A DNA stretch of 64,000 nucleotides, from contig JAKZAN010000026.1 of the NCBI GenBank assembly GCA_023053545.1, forward strand, positions 1 through 64,000, given 5' to 3'. The stretch comes from Lepidurus packardi. Taxonomy: Eukaryota; Arthropoda; Branchiopoda; Notostraca; Triopsidae. A program made the position numbers and the translations under genes. Of this stretch, positions 49,746 through 60,300 are shown piece after piece. The notes below the pieces were generated by a model. The model was not told where the DNA came from, searched no databases, and saw nothing but the letters and a program-made list of their open reading frames with translations. Position 1 is the stretch's first letter. Every line of letters begins with the position of its first letter.

Positions 49746-49817
49746 CAGTCATGAGCAAAAAAAACTGCTCAGCCAAAGCGCAGAGGTCTAATTAGGCCTC
49801 TTGAGGCTGATTTACCT
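49746..49817 (+). repeat. Left terminal inverted repeat, outer part
   Basis: Starts CAGTCATGAGC directly after TA and is the reverse complement of 52817-52888 with very few differences. It is interrupted on its inner side by the nested inverted-repeat segment. Confidence 0.85.
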
Positions 49818-50310
49818 CCATTAGTGGGTGAAAGAGCTTGAACCAATCGGTTACAAGGTGCGCCCGGGAAATTCAAAGGTTTTGTTGATATATAAAAATA
49901 TGTATGACTAAATCCCTTCGTTGGAGATTAAAATTCTAAAATTAAGCGAGAAAGCGGATATGTTATAATCTCCTTTATTTGTTTTAATTTCCTTTATTTT
50001 AAACTCCAATAACGTGCCTTTTTAGCCAATCCAACATAAGAAACGAAGATACGCTCTGGGAAGAGGCAAGCTGAGTATGGGAACAATTAGCTGATAATTC
50101 AGATTTCTGGCTAAAGCTGGTTGACTCTATGCCACGGAGACTACATGCGTGTATCGAAAATAATGGTGGTATAACAAAGTATTAACAGATCACATGAAAC
50201 GAAGGAATATAGTCATACATATTTTTATATATCAACAAAACCTTTGAATTTCCCGGGCGCACCTTGTAACCGATTGGTTCAAGCTCTTTCACCCACTAAT
50301 GAAGGTAAAT
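49810..50310. mobile_element. Nested inverted-repeat segment (MITE- or foldback-like), about 500 bp
   Basis: Arms of 113 bp (49810-49922 and 50198-50310) are reverse complements with about 3 differences. The 275-bp centre has no gene. It splits the left terminal repeat of the larger element. The outermost bases of the arms (ATTTACCT) coincide with sequence of the host repeat, so simple direct target duplications are not seen. It may be a foldback or inverted duplication, not a standard insertion. Confidence 0.7.
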
Positions 50311-50433
50311 GGATTGGCTATCACAACCCTTCTTCTAGACCGCGGCAACCGCTGCAACTCGCATAAAAGCGGGTTCAGCCATGTTAGGGGAGGGGCTAGC
50401 GATCCGCTGCGAGGGTTGCATGCCGCAGCACAC

Positions 50434-50472
50434 TATATAAGGCCGTTGCATTGAACCATTCTTCCTTCAGTC
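50434..50472 (+). promoter_or_regulatory. Putative core promoter of the OTU-like gene
   Basis: TATATAA at 50434-50440 is followed by TCAGTC at 50467-50472, a match to the arthropod initiator TCAKTY, with the A about 35 bp from the TATA box, slightly longer than usual. It lies 290 bp before the ATG at 50757. Confidence 0.5.
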
Positions 50473-50589
50473 CTTCACTGTGTTTCGCATGTTAGCTAGC
50501 AATTGTAGCGTAGTGCCTTATAGTGTAGTTCTTCTAACCCGGATTAATTATTTAATGTAGTTCCTCTTAACCTTGGATTAGATTTTTCA

Positions 50590-50731
50590 GTAAGGTTATT
50601 TTTTATTGCATTCTGTGTTTCCCTTTGACTTTTTTCTTGGATTGATTATTTAGTTCTGTTCTTCTTTAACCCGGATTATTTTTTTCCCTCTTAACCCTGG
50701 ATTAGATTATTTGACTTTTTTCTTCTAACAG
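50590..50731 (+). other. Possible 5'-UTR intron with repeated TTAACCCTGGATTA-like motif
   Basis: A candidate donor (CA/GTAAGG, 50590) and a pyrimidine-rich acceptor ending TAACAG (50731) bracket 142 bp just before the coding start. The leader from about 50525 to 50740 holds four or five degenerate copies of a TTAACCCGGATTA motif. No transcript evidence is available here. Confidence 0.35.
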
Positions 50732-50756
50732 ATTAACCCTTTCTCTCTTTACTAAT

Positions 50757-51917
50757 ATGAGTAAATCAAGGGCGCAGTTTTTTAAAAATTGTCTACGCGA
50801 TCTTGAACGTAGAGCAAATTTGCCTGCGTCGGCCTACGATAGTTCTTCAAGAGCGCCCATACTGATTAGTAACGAACATTTCGAGAAGTTTAGGCAGGCG
50901 TGTTTTTCAAAGAAAACAGAGTTCGATGCTTACCCTCTCCCGAAGCGTATGGCAATATGGCAATCTCAGAGTTTTAATATTGACCAAATTGACACAACTG
51001 CTTCCAGTACTTTGCCCGAGCGTTTGAGCGAATGTTTAGCTTTGTGCAGCAATGGAGATGGGAATTGTTTCTACAATTCCGCTTCTTTGTCTTTGTTCGG
51101 CAACCAAAGGCATGCCGTTGAGTTGCGCTGCCGAGTTGTGGTCGAATTAGCAACCAATTATGAGTTGTACTCCAGGGAGTCGGCAGGATACCTCTCGATG
51201 AAACAAATTGGAACCCTAGTCGAGTACTCAGGATTCACTTTCGACCGTGTTAAATTCACGGGCGTTGACTCAGTGTGCCCTACAGGTATTCCACCGGCGG
51301 AAGACTGTTTTAAGTACTATTCCATGGAACACGCCAGGGATCGGGAATATTCGAGCATTATTGCATTCCCAGCTTTGGCTAATGTTTGTAAGATAGCCGT
51401 GGAGTCAGTTTATCCGAAAGCGGATGGAATCAGAGCATCTCACCAAGTGAATTTCTTAAACGAGACGTTTTCACCAAGCGGTGCCGTTTCCTCTGAAACT
51501 ATTCGAATTTTGTGGACTGGGCTTTTGGCAAACTTCACGAAGAAGGAAAATGGACGTTTAGTCCCTCCAACATCCTGGAATCCCAATCATTTTGTGCCTG
51601 TGATTGAGCGTGCTAGTCAGTCACCCCTCTTTTTGTCAGAGAACTGCACTCTTCCGGTTCTTGATGTGGTAGAAACTGCGTCAGTTATTCCCAGTCATCC
51701 AATTGAAACTGCAAATGTGATAACACCTGTTGCAGTTTCTTTTTGCAGCTCTATGCAAAATAGTAGTAGCGCTGTTAGTTCAGGGCTTCGCGAGTCGTTC
51801 TCGCATGAAAATTCAAGCTCAGATTTTGAATTGTCTGTCCCAAAAGCTTTTGCCGCAAATAATGGAGAGCACGAAGAAAATGTCACTAAAGCCTTTTTTC
51901 CCAAAACCATTGTTTAA
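50757..51917 (+). CDS. OTU-like cysteine protease domain protein, vertnin-like
   Basis: 386 residues from ATG 50757 to TAA 51917. The OTU nucleophile box is clear: SNGDGNCFYNSASL with Asp101 and Cys104. The catalytic-type His is in WNPNHFVPV (His278). Between them lie ELRCRVVVEL and a region with IAVESVYP and IRILWTG, an arrangement that recalls vertnin and related OTU-like proteins. The family's OTU domains cleave ubiquitin or have lost activity; here Asp, Cys and His are all retained, so activity is possible. Residues 300-386 are Ser-rich and disordered-looking. No signal peptide or membrane segment is seen. The C-terminus may be displaced, because another frame stays open past a T6 run at about 51895. 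The gene lies inside Tc1/mariner-type inverted repeats and runs away from the minisatellite. Confidence 0.75.
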   Translation: MSKSRAQFFKNCLRDLERRANLPASAYDSSSRAPILISNEHFEKFRQACFSKKTEFDAYPLPKRMAIWQSQSFNIDQIDTTASSTLPERLSECLALCSNGDGNCFYNSASLSLFGNQRHAVELRCRVVVELATNYELYSRESAGYLSMKQIGTLVEYSGFTFDRVKFTGVDSVCPTGIPPAEDCFKYYSMEHARDREYSSIIAFPALANVCKIAVESVYPKADGIRASHQVNFLNETFSPSGAVSSETIRILWTGLLANFTKKENGRLVPPTSWNPNHFVPVIERASQSPLFLSENCTLPVLDVVETASVIPSHPIETANVITPVAVSFCSSMQNSSSAVSSGLRESFSHENSSSDFELSVPKAFAANNGEHEENVTKAFFPKTIV

Positions 51918-52717
51918 GCAAATATAAACTGACTGTATTCGAAACCGTAGGAGCTTATATACGGGTAGTTCAGGACGCAAATATAGAAAGTACAATACAA
52001 CAATAAGTCGTCCGAGTGCGGTCAATCAACAGTACAAGTAGAATAAGGTCAGATCACAGACTTACGTCAAATACCAAACAGAATCCCCCAACACCAAGGT
52101 TAATTAATACGAATACACATCCTTACACAAATACAACATTCCCTTTCTTTCCGGGGCATACATTTATCAAGGATACGATCATACGCTTTGAAACTCTCGA
52201 TATGGCCGTCACGAAAAAAAGGCTTTCCTATTTTAGAGCTCCGGAAATTCTATGGGTCAAAGTAATATTCGTTACACCATAAGTAATAAGTTTACCAGTC
52301 ATACTTGGTGTCTTACAAGAAGAATGGAACGAAGAAAAAAGTCAGCAGCAGCATCATACGTTCCCAAAGAAAAGTTTCGAACTTCTCGTCCTTTATTTTT
52401 TGTATTTAAGGTTTTTATTTTTTACTTAAGGTATTAATTAAAAGCATAATTCGGGCAATGGTCTTCTTAGTTAAAACTTGTTACTAAACAACAAAGGATG
52501 AGGCTGTTGGGGTAACATTCAACTTTCACTGTACGTTTTTAGTCATATCAATATCCATTCCGTTTTATTTCTCAGTTGTCAAAAACCATACTGAACACAT
52601 AATATTTATTCTTTTGGTTCTAAGCACCCTCGGGCGTCAGCCGCGGCAAAGCATGGGGAGAAAAATACAGATCACGTGCAACACTGTTGGTTTATGTGTT
52701 TTGCTGCTTTTAAGCCA
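51918..52717 (+). other. Region downstream of the OTU-like gene; possible decayed coding sequence
   Basis: From about 51898 to 52015 one frame stays open. After it, a frame from about 51970 to 52440 reads protein-like (YTISNKFTSHTWCLTRRMER; KSAAASYVPKEKFRTSRP) but has four stops. This might be a decayed 3' part of the gene or chance. No family resemblance was recognised. The remainder up to the right terminal repeat is AT-rich with no gene. Confidence 0.3.
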
Positions 52718-52888
52718 ACTCCTACAACATGCCTAAACCCGCTTTTATGCGAGTTGCAGCGGATTGCCGCGGTCTGGAAAAACTGGAAAGGTGGGGTTGC
52801 AATAGCCTAACGTTGAAGGTAAATCAGTCTCAAGAGGCCTAATTAGACCTCTGCGCTTTGGCTGAGCAGTTTTTTTTGCTCATGACTG
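52718..52888 (-). repeat. Right terminal inverted repeat
   Basis: About 171 bp. The outer 72 bp are nearly identical, in reverse complement, to 49746-49817, and the inner part matches 50311-50392 less closely. It ends GCTCATGACTG followed by TA. Confidence 0.8.
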
Positions 52889-52890
52889 TA

Positions 52891-54095
52891 CTTTATATTA
52901 ACCTGTGAACTAATAAGCCACTTCACTAGTACGTATAAATATTACTATTATGCTTTATTGACTTACAGCTTCAACTGTCTTAAACATGGTGTGTTTAGAA
53001 CCCGCATTCTCGAACCGCGAACTCGGTTTCAGTTTGGTGCAGTTGCCGCGAACAGATGTTTGTTACCGGTGTTCTAGATCTTTTTAAACAAATTATATCA
53101 CTCACATAAATAGGCCATTATTGATATGATCGGCGTTGACCCTAAATTGGCAGTGATTTGATTGATTTTTTTCGGAAAATTTACAGATCTGATCCAGAAC
53201 ACTGCATGTTACAGCATCTAGCAAAAATTATATAACCAAAATAAAAAAAAAATCATCGTCAAAGATCTTTTTCATAGCATATTTTTTATTATTATTTTTT
53301 TTTTAGATTAAAAAATTAATATACAAAAAATACGTCCAGCGAATAAACGTTACAGGAATCAGGAATAAGCGGCAAAAGAATTTATTATATTCACAGGAAT
53401 TTACATAAGCGGCACAGGAATTTAGAAAAGAAATATAAAAAATTAAAATTACAAAATGTACGCATGTACAAAATTAAAAAATTAAACAATTAAAACATTA
53501 AAACATTACAAAATTACAAATTTCTTTATGTTAAATCGGTTCTTTATGTTAGGTATTGGGAGTCCGTTGCTTTACCGCATGGAACTAATGGATTTGCGTC
53601 CGCGTGTCCTTTCTGTGCGATTCCGTTGGAGGAGTGGTCTAATCTTATTATTATATTGCAAAAATCTTAAATGAAGTCTTCTTTTTTTTGTTTATCTGTA
53701 GTCTTTTTAGGGTTAGTATTAATTTATTAAGTTTTTATAGCTTATAAAGAGCGTAGCACTGAAGATGCTAAGGAAGTTTTAGAATTTGAAAACATTAAAA
53801 AATTTAATTTTTTAACAAGAGTTAGCAGTTCTGTTTTTCCTTTTATTGTTTTCCTTTTATGTTATTAATTGATTATTAATGATCGGTTAGAATGTGTCAA
53901 GATAATTTATTTTTACGATAATTTATTTTGTCATAAATATAACATATTGTGATTGTTGAATTGTAACGTGTATTTAAGTTTTACTACTATCAATGGGGAC
54001 TGGGTACAGATTTAAAAGTAAGGATACGGAAAGGTACGGTGAGGCGGCTCGGGTATCGGCTGCATATTGGCTTCGACGTCTGTATGGCTTCGACA
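52891..54095. other. AT-rich stretch, no gene recognised
   Basis: Low-complexity A/T-rich sequence with homopolymer and ATTA-like runs (especially 53220-53530) and a short direct repeat of TTCTTTATGTTA near 53522-53552. No coding frame, RNA gene or transposon end was recognised. The satellite resumes at 54096 after a CGACATTT doublet. Confidence 0.5.
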
Positions 54096-55626
54096 TTTCG
54101 ACATTTGAAGAAAGCACAGTTAAGGCAATCTAATTTTGTCGTTTTTATCAATTATTATATTATATTATTTGCATGCAAAAAACGAAATTTCTACATTTGA
54201 AGAAAGCACAGTTAAGGCAATCTAATTTTGTCGTTTTTATCAATTATTATATTATATTATTTGCATGCAAAAAACGAAATTTCGACATTTGAAGAAAGCA
54301 CAGTTAAGGCAATCTAATTTTGTCGTTTTTATCAATTATTATATTATATTATTTGCATTCAAAAAACCGAAAGGCATTTAAATACGCGAAATCAATACAT
54401 AGATATAAACGAAATTTCGACATTTGAAGAAAGCACAGTTAAGGCAATCTAATTTTGTCGTTTTTATCAATTATTATATTATATTATTTGCATGCAAAAA
54501 ACGAAATTTCTACATTTGAAGAAAGCACAGTTAAGGCAATCTAATTTTGTCGTTTTTATCAATTATTATATTATATTATTTGCATGCAAAAAACCGAAAG
54601 GCATTTAAAGTACGCGAAATCAATACATAGATATAAACGAAATTTCGACATTTGAAGAAAGCACAGTTAAGGCAATCTAATTTTGTCGTTTTTATCAATT
54701 ATTATATTATATTATTTGCATGCAAAAAACGAAATTTCGACATTTGAAGAAAGCACAGTTAAGGCAATCTAATTTTGTCGTTTTTATCAATTATTATATT
54801 ATATTATTTGCATGCAAAAAACGAAATTTCGACATTTGAAGAAAGCACAGTTAAGGCAATCTAATTTTGTCGTTTTTATCAATTATTATATTATATTATT
54901 TGCATGCAAAAAACGAAATTTCGACATTTGAAGAAAGCACAGTTAAGGCAATCTAATTTTGTCGTTTTTATCAATTATTATATTATATTATTTGCATGCA
55001 AAAAACCGAAAGGCATTTAAAGTACGCGAAATCAATACATAGATATAAACGAAATTTCGACATTTGAAGAAAGCACAGTTAAGGCAATCTAATTTTGTCG
55101 TTTTTATCAATTATTATATTATATTATTTGCATGCAAAAAACGAAATTTCGACATTTGAAGAAAGCACAGTTAAGGCAATCTAATTTTGTCGTTTTTATC
55201 AATTATTATATTATATTATTTGCATGCAAAAAACGAAATTTCGACATTTGAAGAAAGCACAGTTAAGGCAATCTAATTTTGTCGTTTTTATCAATTATTA
55301 TATTATATTATTTGCATTCAAAAAACCGAAAGGCATTTAAATACGCGAAATCAATACATAGATATAAACGAAATTTCGACATTTGAAGAAAGCACAGTTA
55401 AGGCAATCTAATTTTGTCGTTTTTATCAATTATTATATTATATTATTTGCATGCAAAAAACGAAATTTCTACATTTGAAGAAAGCACAGTTAAGGCAATC
55501 TAATTTTGTCGTTTTTATCAATTATTATATTATATTATTTGCATGCAAAAAACGAAATTTCGACATTTGAAGAAAGCACAGTTAAGGCAATCTAATTTTG
55601 TCGTTTTTATCAATTATTATATTATA
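54096..55626. repeat. Satellite array D
   Basis: Same 92/136-bp satellite. It has variants CTACATTT (54191, 54511, 55469) and a long unit lacking one G (TTTAAATACGCG, 54380 and 55341, 961 bp apart). The lost-T marker of arrays A-C is not seen. It is cut at 55626 by a LINE. Confidence 0.96.
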
Positions 55627-57267
55627 CTAAACCGACACTTCTCTGTTGTATTTACGCGCGAAATAGATATAACAGAGGTTGATTCTTGTGTCTCGGAAGA
55701 TCCTTTTCCCCCACTCAATATTTGCGCGTCAATGGTTTTAGAGAAACTTAACAGGTTGGATACATCCAAGTCCCCTGGCCCGGACATGTTACACCCTAAA
55801 GTCCTCAAGGAAGCTGCTGCTGTCCTAGTCAAACCGCTTACTTTCATTTATCGAAAATCCATTTCCTCTGGCCAACTCCCGACAATATGGAATAGTGCTG
55901 TTGTTACCCCAATCTTTAAATCCGGGAAACGTGACTTACCCTCAAATTATAGGCCTATTAGTTTAACTTGTGTAACGTGCAAAATCCTCGAATCAATTAT
56001 TGCTGACCACATTTTGACCGAATTTAGACACAGAAAAATATTATCAGATAAACAGTTCGGATTTTTACCTGGACGCTCCGCTGAAAGTCAACTTTTACTA
56101 GCTGTCGAGAACTGGAAAAAGAATGCGGATAAGGGGCTCCAAACTGATGTTATATATCTGGACCTTAAAAAGGCGTTCGACAAAGTACCCCATGGTAGAC
56201 TTATTCAAAAATTAGTTGACTACGGTCTCGGTCCTAGTACCTCACCCACCCTGACTAAATGGATTAAAAGTTTCTTAACGAATCGGACGCAGTCAGTTTG
56301 TGTTGAAGGTGAAGTCAGTGAATTAGTGATAGATGTCCTAAGCGGAGTTCCTCAGGGCTCGGTTCTGGGTCCGTTACTATTTAACATATATATAAATGAC
56401 CTAACAGACAAAATTGAGTCGACAGTCTTTCTTTACGCGGATGATACCAAAATTAGTAACGTAATTAACTGCCCGGAGGATATGATTAAGCTCCAAGATG
56501 ACATTAAAAGTATTGAGCTTTGGATGGAGAAATGGCTGATGGAATTGAACATCCCAAAGTGTCACCAACTGAGGATTGGAAATGAATCTGTCACAAGTAG
56601 TTATGTCCTGGGTGGCGAAGTAATTGCCAAGACCGACTGTGAACGGGATCTTGGAGTCCTGATTGACACAAAACTTAATTTTCACCAACATTACGCGAGC
56701 ATTGCGGCTAAAGCAACGAGAGTGGCTGGACTAATTAGACGAAACTTCACCTGTGTGGATAAAACAATGTTGTCCACGCTGTATAAAACGCTCGTTAGAC
56801 CTATTCTTGAATACGGCCACTGTGTAACGCGCCCGTTCTTCAACAGGGACCTAGAAGCCCTAGAAAAAGTTCAAAGGAGAATAACCAAATTTCCTGGAAA
56901 TCTTCGTCACCTCTCCTATACAGATAGACTCAAAGCCTTGAACCTGCCAACTCTGGCATATAGGTTTCTACGGGGTGACCTGATAGAAGCGTTTAAATTG
57001 TGTCACGCCTATTATGAAAATGTGTCCGCCGAACAAATATTGTGCTTCAACCAAAGCAATTGTCGTGGCCATATCCTAAAACTTAAGACAGAACGATTCC
57101 TCAAAGATGTAGGCCGCTGGACCTTCCAAAACCGAATCGTAGATGAGTGGAATAGCCTACCAGAAAAAGTGATCGAATCCTCCTCCTCACAGACATTTAA
57201 AAAATCACTAGATGAGCATTTTGGCTCAAAAATGTTTGACCCGTTACAATTTCGTAGAGATAAATAG
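55627..57267 (+). pseudogene. LINE ORF2 fragment (reverse transcriptase and C-terminal region)
   Basis: Open frame of about 546 codons from the truncation to TAG 57265-57267. The upstream ATG at 55543 lies in satellite, so the true start is missing. Order: KSPGPDMLHPKVLK (about 55770), SNYRPISLTCV (about 55951), GFLPGRSAESQ (about 56059), LDLKKAFDKVPHG (about 56160), GVPQGSVLGPLLFNIYIN (about 56344), catalytic YADD (about 56434), then EYGHCVTRPF...LEALEKVQRRITK and DEWNSLPEKV, typical of CR1/L2 C-termini. There is no internal stop or frameshift, so the copy is young or well kept, though it cannot encode a complete enzyme without the endonuclease. Confidence 0.9.
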
Positions 57268-57324
57268 TTACAAAGAGGCTTTATAAAGCCTTATATGTTG
57301 CAATAAATAATAATAATAATAATA
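55627..57324 (+). mobile_element. CR1/L2-like LINE fragment, 5'-truncated
   Basis: Plus-strand LINE with only the reverse transcriptase and C-terminal part of ORF2, a short 3' UTR and a (TAA)n-type tail (57302-57323). The endonuclease region is missing by 5' truncation. It interrupts a monomer: left flank ends ATTATA, right flank resumes TTATTTGC, with at most 3 bp (ATA) duplicated. Motifs such as KSPGPDMLHP, LDLKKAFDKVPHG and SGVPQGSVLGPLLF with YADD fit the CR1/L2/Rex-like group. The 3' UTR has a 16-bp palindrome, AGGCTTTATAAAGCCT (57276-57291), which could form the 3' structure used for priming. Confidence 0.9.
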
Positions 57325-60300
57325 TTATTTGCATGCAAAAAACCGAAAGGCATTTAAAGTACGCGAAATCAATACATAGATATAAACGAAATTTCGACAT
57401 TTGAAGAAAGCACAGTTAAGGCAATCTAATTTTGTCGTTTTTATCAATTATTATATTACATTATTTGCATTCAAAAAACCGAAAGGCATTTAAAGTACGC
57501 GAAATCAATACATAGATATAAACGAAATTTCGACATTTGAAGAAAGCACAGTTAAGGCAATCTAATTTTGTCGTTTTTATCAATTATTATATTATATTAT
57601 TTGCATGCAAAAAACGAAATTTCGACATTTGAAGAAAGCACAGTTAAGGCAATCTAATTTTGTCGTTTTTATCAATTATTATATTATATTATTTGCATGC
57701 AAAAAACGAAATTTCGACATTTGAAGAAAGCACAGTTAAGGCAATCTAATTTTGTCGTTTTTATCAATTATTATATTATATTATTTGCATGCAAAAAACG
57801 AAATTTCGACATTTGAAGAAAGCACAGTTAAGGCAATCTAATTTTGTCGTTTTTATCAATTATTATATTATATTATTTGCATGCAAAAAACGAAATTTCG
57901 ACATTTGAAGAAAGCACAGTTAAGGCAATCTAATTTTGTCGTTTTTATCAATTATTATATTATATTATTTGCATGCAAAAAACGAAATTTCGACATTTGA
58001 AGAAAGCACAGTTAAGGCAATCTAATTTTGTCGTTTTTATCAATTATTATATTACATTATTTGCATTCAAAAAACCGAAAGGCATTTAAAGTACGCGAAA
58101 TCAATACATAGATATAAACGAAATTTCGACATTTGAAGAAAGCACAGTTAAGGCAATCTAATTTTGTCGTTTTTATCAATTATTATATTATATTATTTGC
58201 ATGCAAAAAACGAAATTTCGACATTTGAAGAAAGCACAGTTAAGGCAATCTAATTTTGTCGTTTTTATCAATTATTATATTATATTATTTGCATGCAAAA
58301 AACGAAATTTCGACATTTGAAGAAAGCACAGTTAAGGCAATCTAATTTTGTCGTTTTTATCAATTATTATATTATATTATTTGCATGCAAAAAACGAAAT
58401 TTCGACATTTGAAGAAAGCACAGTTAAGGCAATCTAATTTTGTCGTTTTTATCAATTATTATATTATATTATTTGCATGCAAAAAACGAAATTTCGACAT
58501 TTGAAGAAAGCACAGTTAAGGCAATCTAATTTTGTCGTTTTTATCAATTATTATATTATATTATTTGCATGCAAAAAACGAAATTTCGACATTTGAAGAA
58601 AGCACAGTTAAGGCAATCTAATTTTGTCGTTTTTATCAATTATTATATTATATTATTTGCATGCAAAAAACGAAATTTCGACATTTGAAGAAAGCACAGT
58701 TAAGGCAATCTAATTTTGTCGTTTTTATCAATTATTATATTATATTATTTGCATGCAAAAAACCGAAAGGCATTTAAAGTACGCGAAATCAATACATAGA
58801 TATAAACGAAATTTCGACATTTGAAGAAAGCACAGTTAAGGCAATCTAATTTTGTCGTTTTTATCAATTATTATATTATATTATTTGCATGCAAAAAACG
58901 AAATTTCGACATTTGAAGAAAGCACAGTTAAGGCAATCTAATTTTGTCGTTTTTATCAATTACTATATTATATTATTTGCATGCAAAAAACGAAATTTCG
59001 ACATTTGAAGAAAGCACAGTTAAGGCAATCTAATTTTGTCGTTTTTATCAATTATTATATTATATTATTTGCATGCAAAAAACCGAAAGGCATTTAAAGT
59101 ACGCGAAATCAATACATAGATATAAACGAAATTTCGACATTTGAAGAAAGCACAGTTAAGGCAATCTAATTTTGTCGTTTTTATCAATTATTATATTATA
59201 TTATTTGCATGCAAAAAACGAAATTTCGACATTTGAAGAAAGCACAGTTAAGGCAATCTAATTTTGTCGTTTTTATCAATTATTATATTATATTATTTGC
59301 ATGCAAAAAACGAAATTTCGACATTTGAAGAAAGCACAGTTAAGGCAATCTAATTTTGTCGTTTTTATCAATTATTATATTATATTATTTGCATGCAAAA
59401 AACGAAATTTCGACATTTGAAGAAAGCACAGTTAAGGCAATCTAATTTTGTCGTTTTTATCAATTATTATATTATATTATTTGCATGCAAAAAACGAAAT
59501 TTCGACATTTGAAGAAAGCACAGTTAAGGCAATCTAATTTTGTCGTTTTTATCAATTATTATATTATATTATTTGCATGCAAAAAACCGAAAGGCATTTA
59601 AAGTACGCGAAATCAATACATAGATATAAACGAAATTTCGACATTTGAAGAAAGCACAGTTAAGGCAATCTAATTTTGTCGTTTTTATCAATTATTATAT
59701 TATATTATTTGCATGCAAAAAACCGAAAGGCATTTAAAGTACGCGAAATCAATACATAGATATAAACGAAATTTCGACATTTGAAGAAAGCACAGTTAAG
59801 GCAATCTAATTTTGTCGTTTTTATCAATTATTATATTATATTATTTGCATGCAAAAAACGAAATTTCGACATTTGAAGAAAGCACAGTTAAGGCAATCTA
59901 ATTTTGTCGTTTTTATCAATTATTATATTATATTATTTGCATGCAAAAAACGAAATTTCGACATTTGAAGAAAGCACAGTTAAGGCAATCTAATTTTGTC
60001 GTTTTTATCAATTATTATATTATATTATTTGCATGCAAAAAACGAAATTTCGACATTTGAAGAAAGCACAGTTAAGGCAATCTAATTTTTTCGTTTTTAT
60101 CAATTATTATATTATATTATTTGCATGCAAAAAACGAAATTTCGACATTTGAAGAAAGCACAGTTAAGGCAATCTAATTTTGTCGTTTTTATCAATTATT
60201 ATATTATATTATTTGCATGCAAAAAACGAAATTTCGACATTTGAAGAAAGCACAGTTAAGGCAATCTAATTTTGTCGTTTTTATCAATTATTATATTATA

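Larger units (their letters stand above)
49746..52888. mobile_element. Inverted-repeat-flanked element with Tc1/mariner-type ends, enclosing the OTU-like gene
   Basis: Both ends read CAGTCATGAGCAAAA inward and are flanked by TA (49744-49745; 52889-52890), the target duplication of Tc1/mariner transposons. The outer 70 or so bases match almost perfectly (49746-49817 against 52817-52888). Similarity resumes at lower identity past a nested segment, with a shared CCGCGGCAA...GCTGCAACTCGCATAAAAGCGGGTT region (50311-50392 against 52718-52816), so each repeat is about 170 bp. No transposase is visible; the only long frame is the OTU-like gene. It could be a non-autonomous transposon that captured a gene, an element family with its own protease gene, or two related short elements beside the gene. 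Confidence 0.7.

Noticed and set aside
43257..54095. One large transposon with ends at the satellite junctions
   Set aside because: I compared both junction sequences and found no terminal inverted repeats or convincing target duplications.
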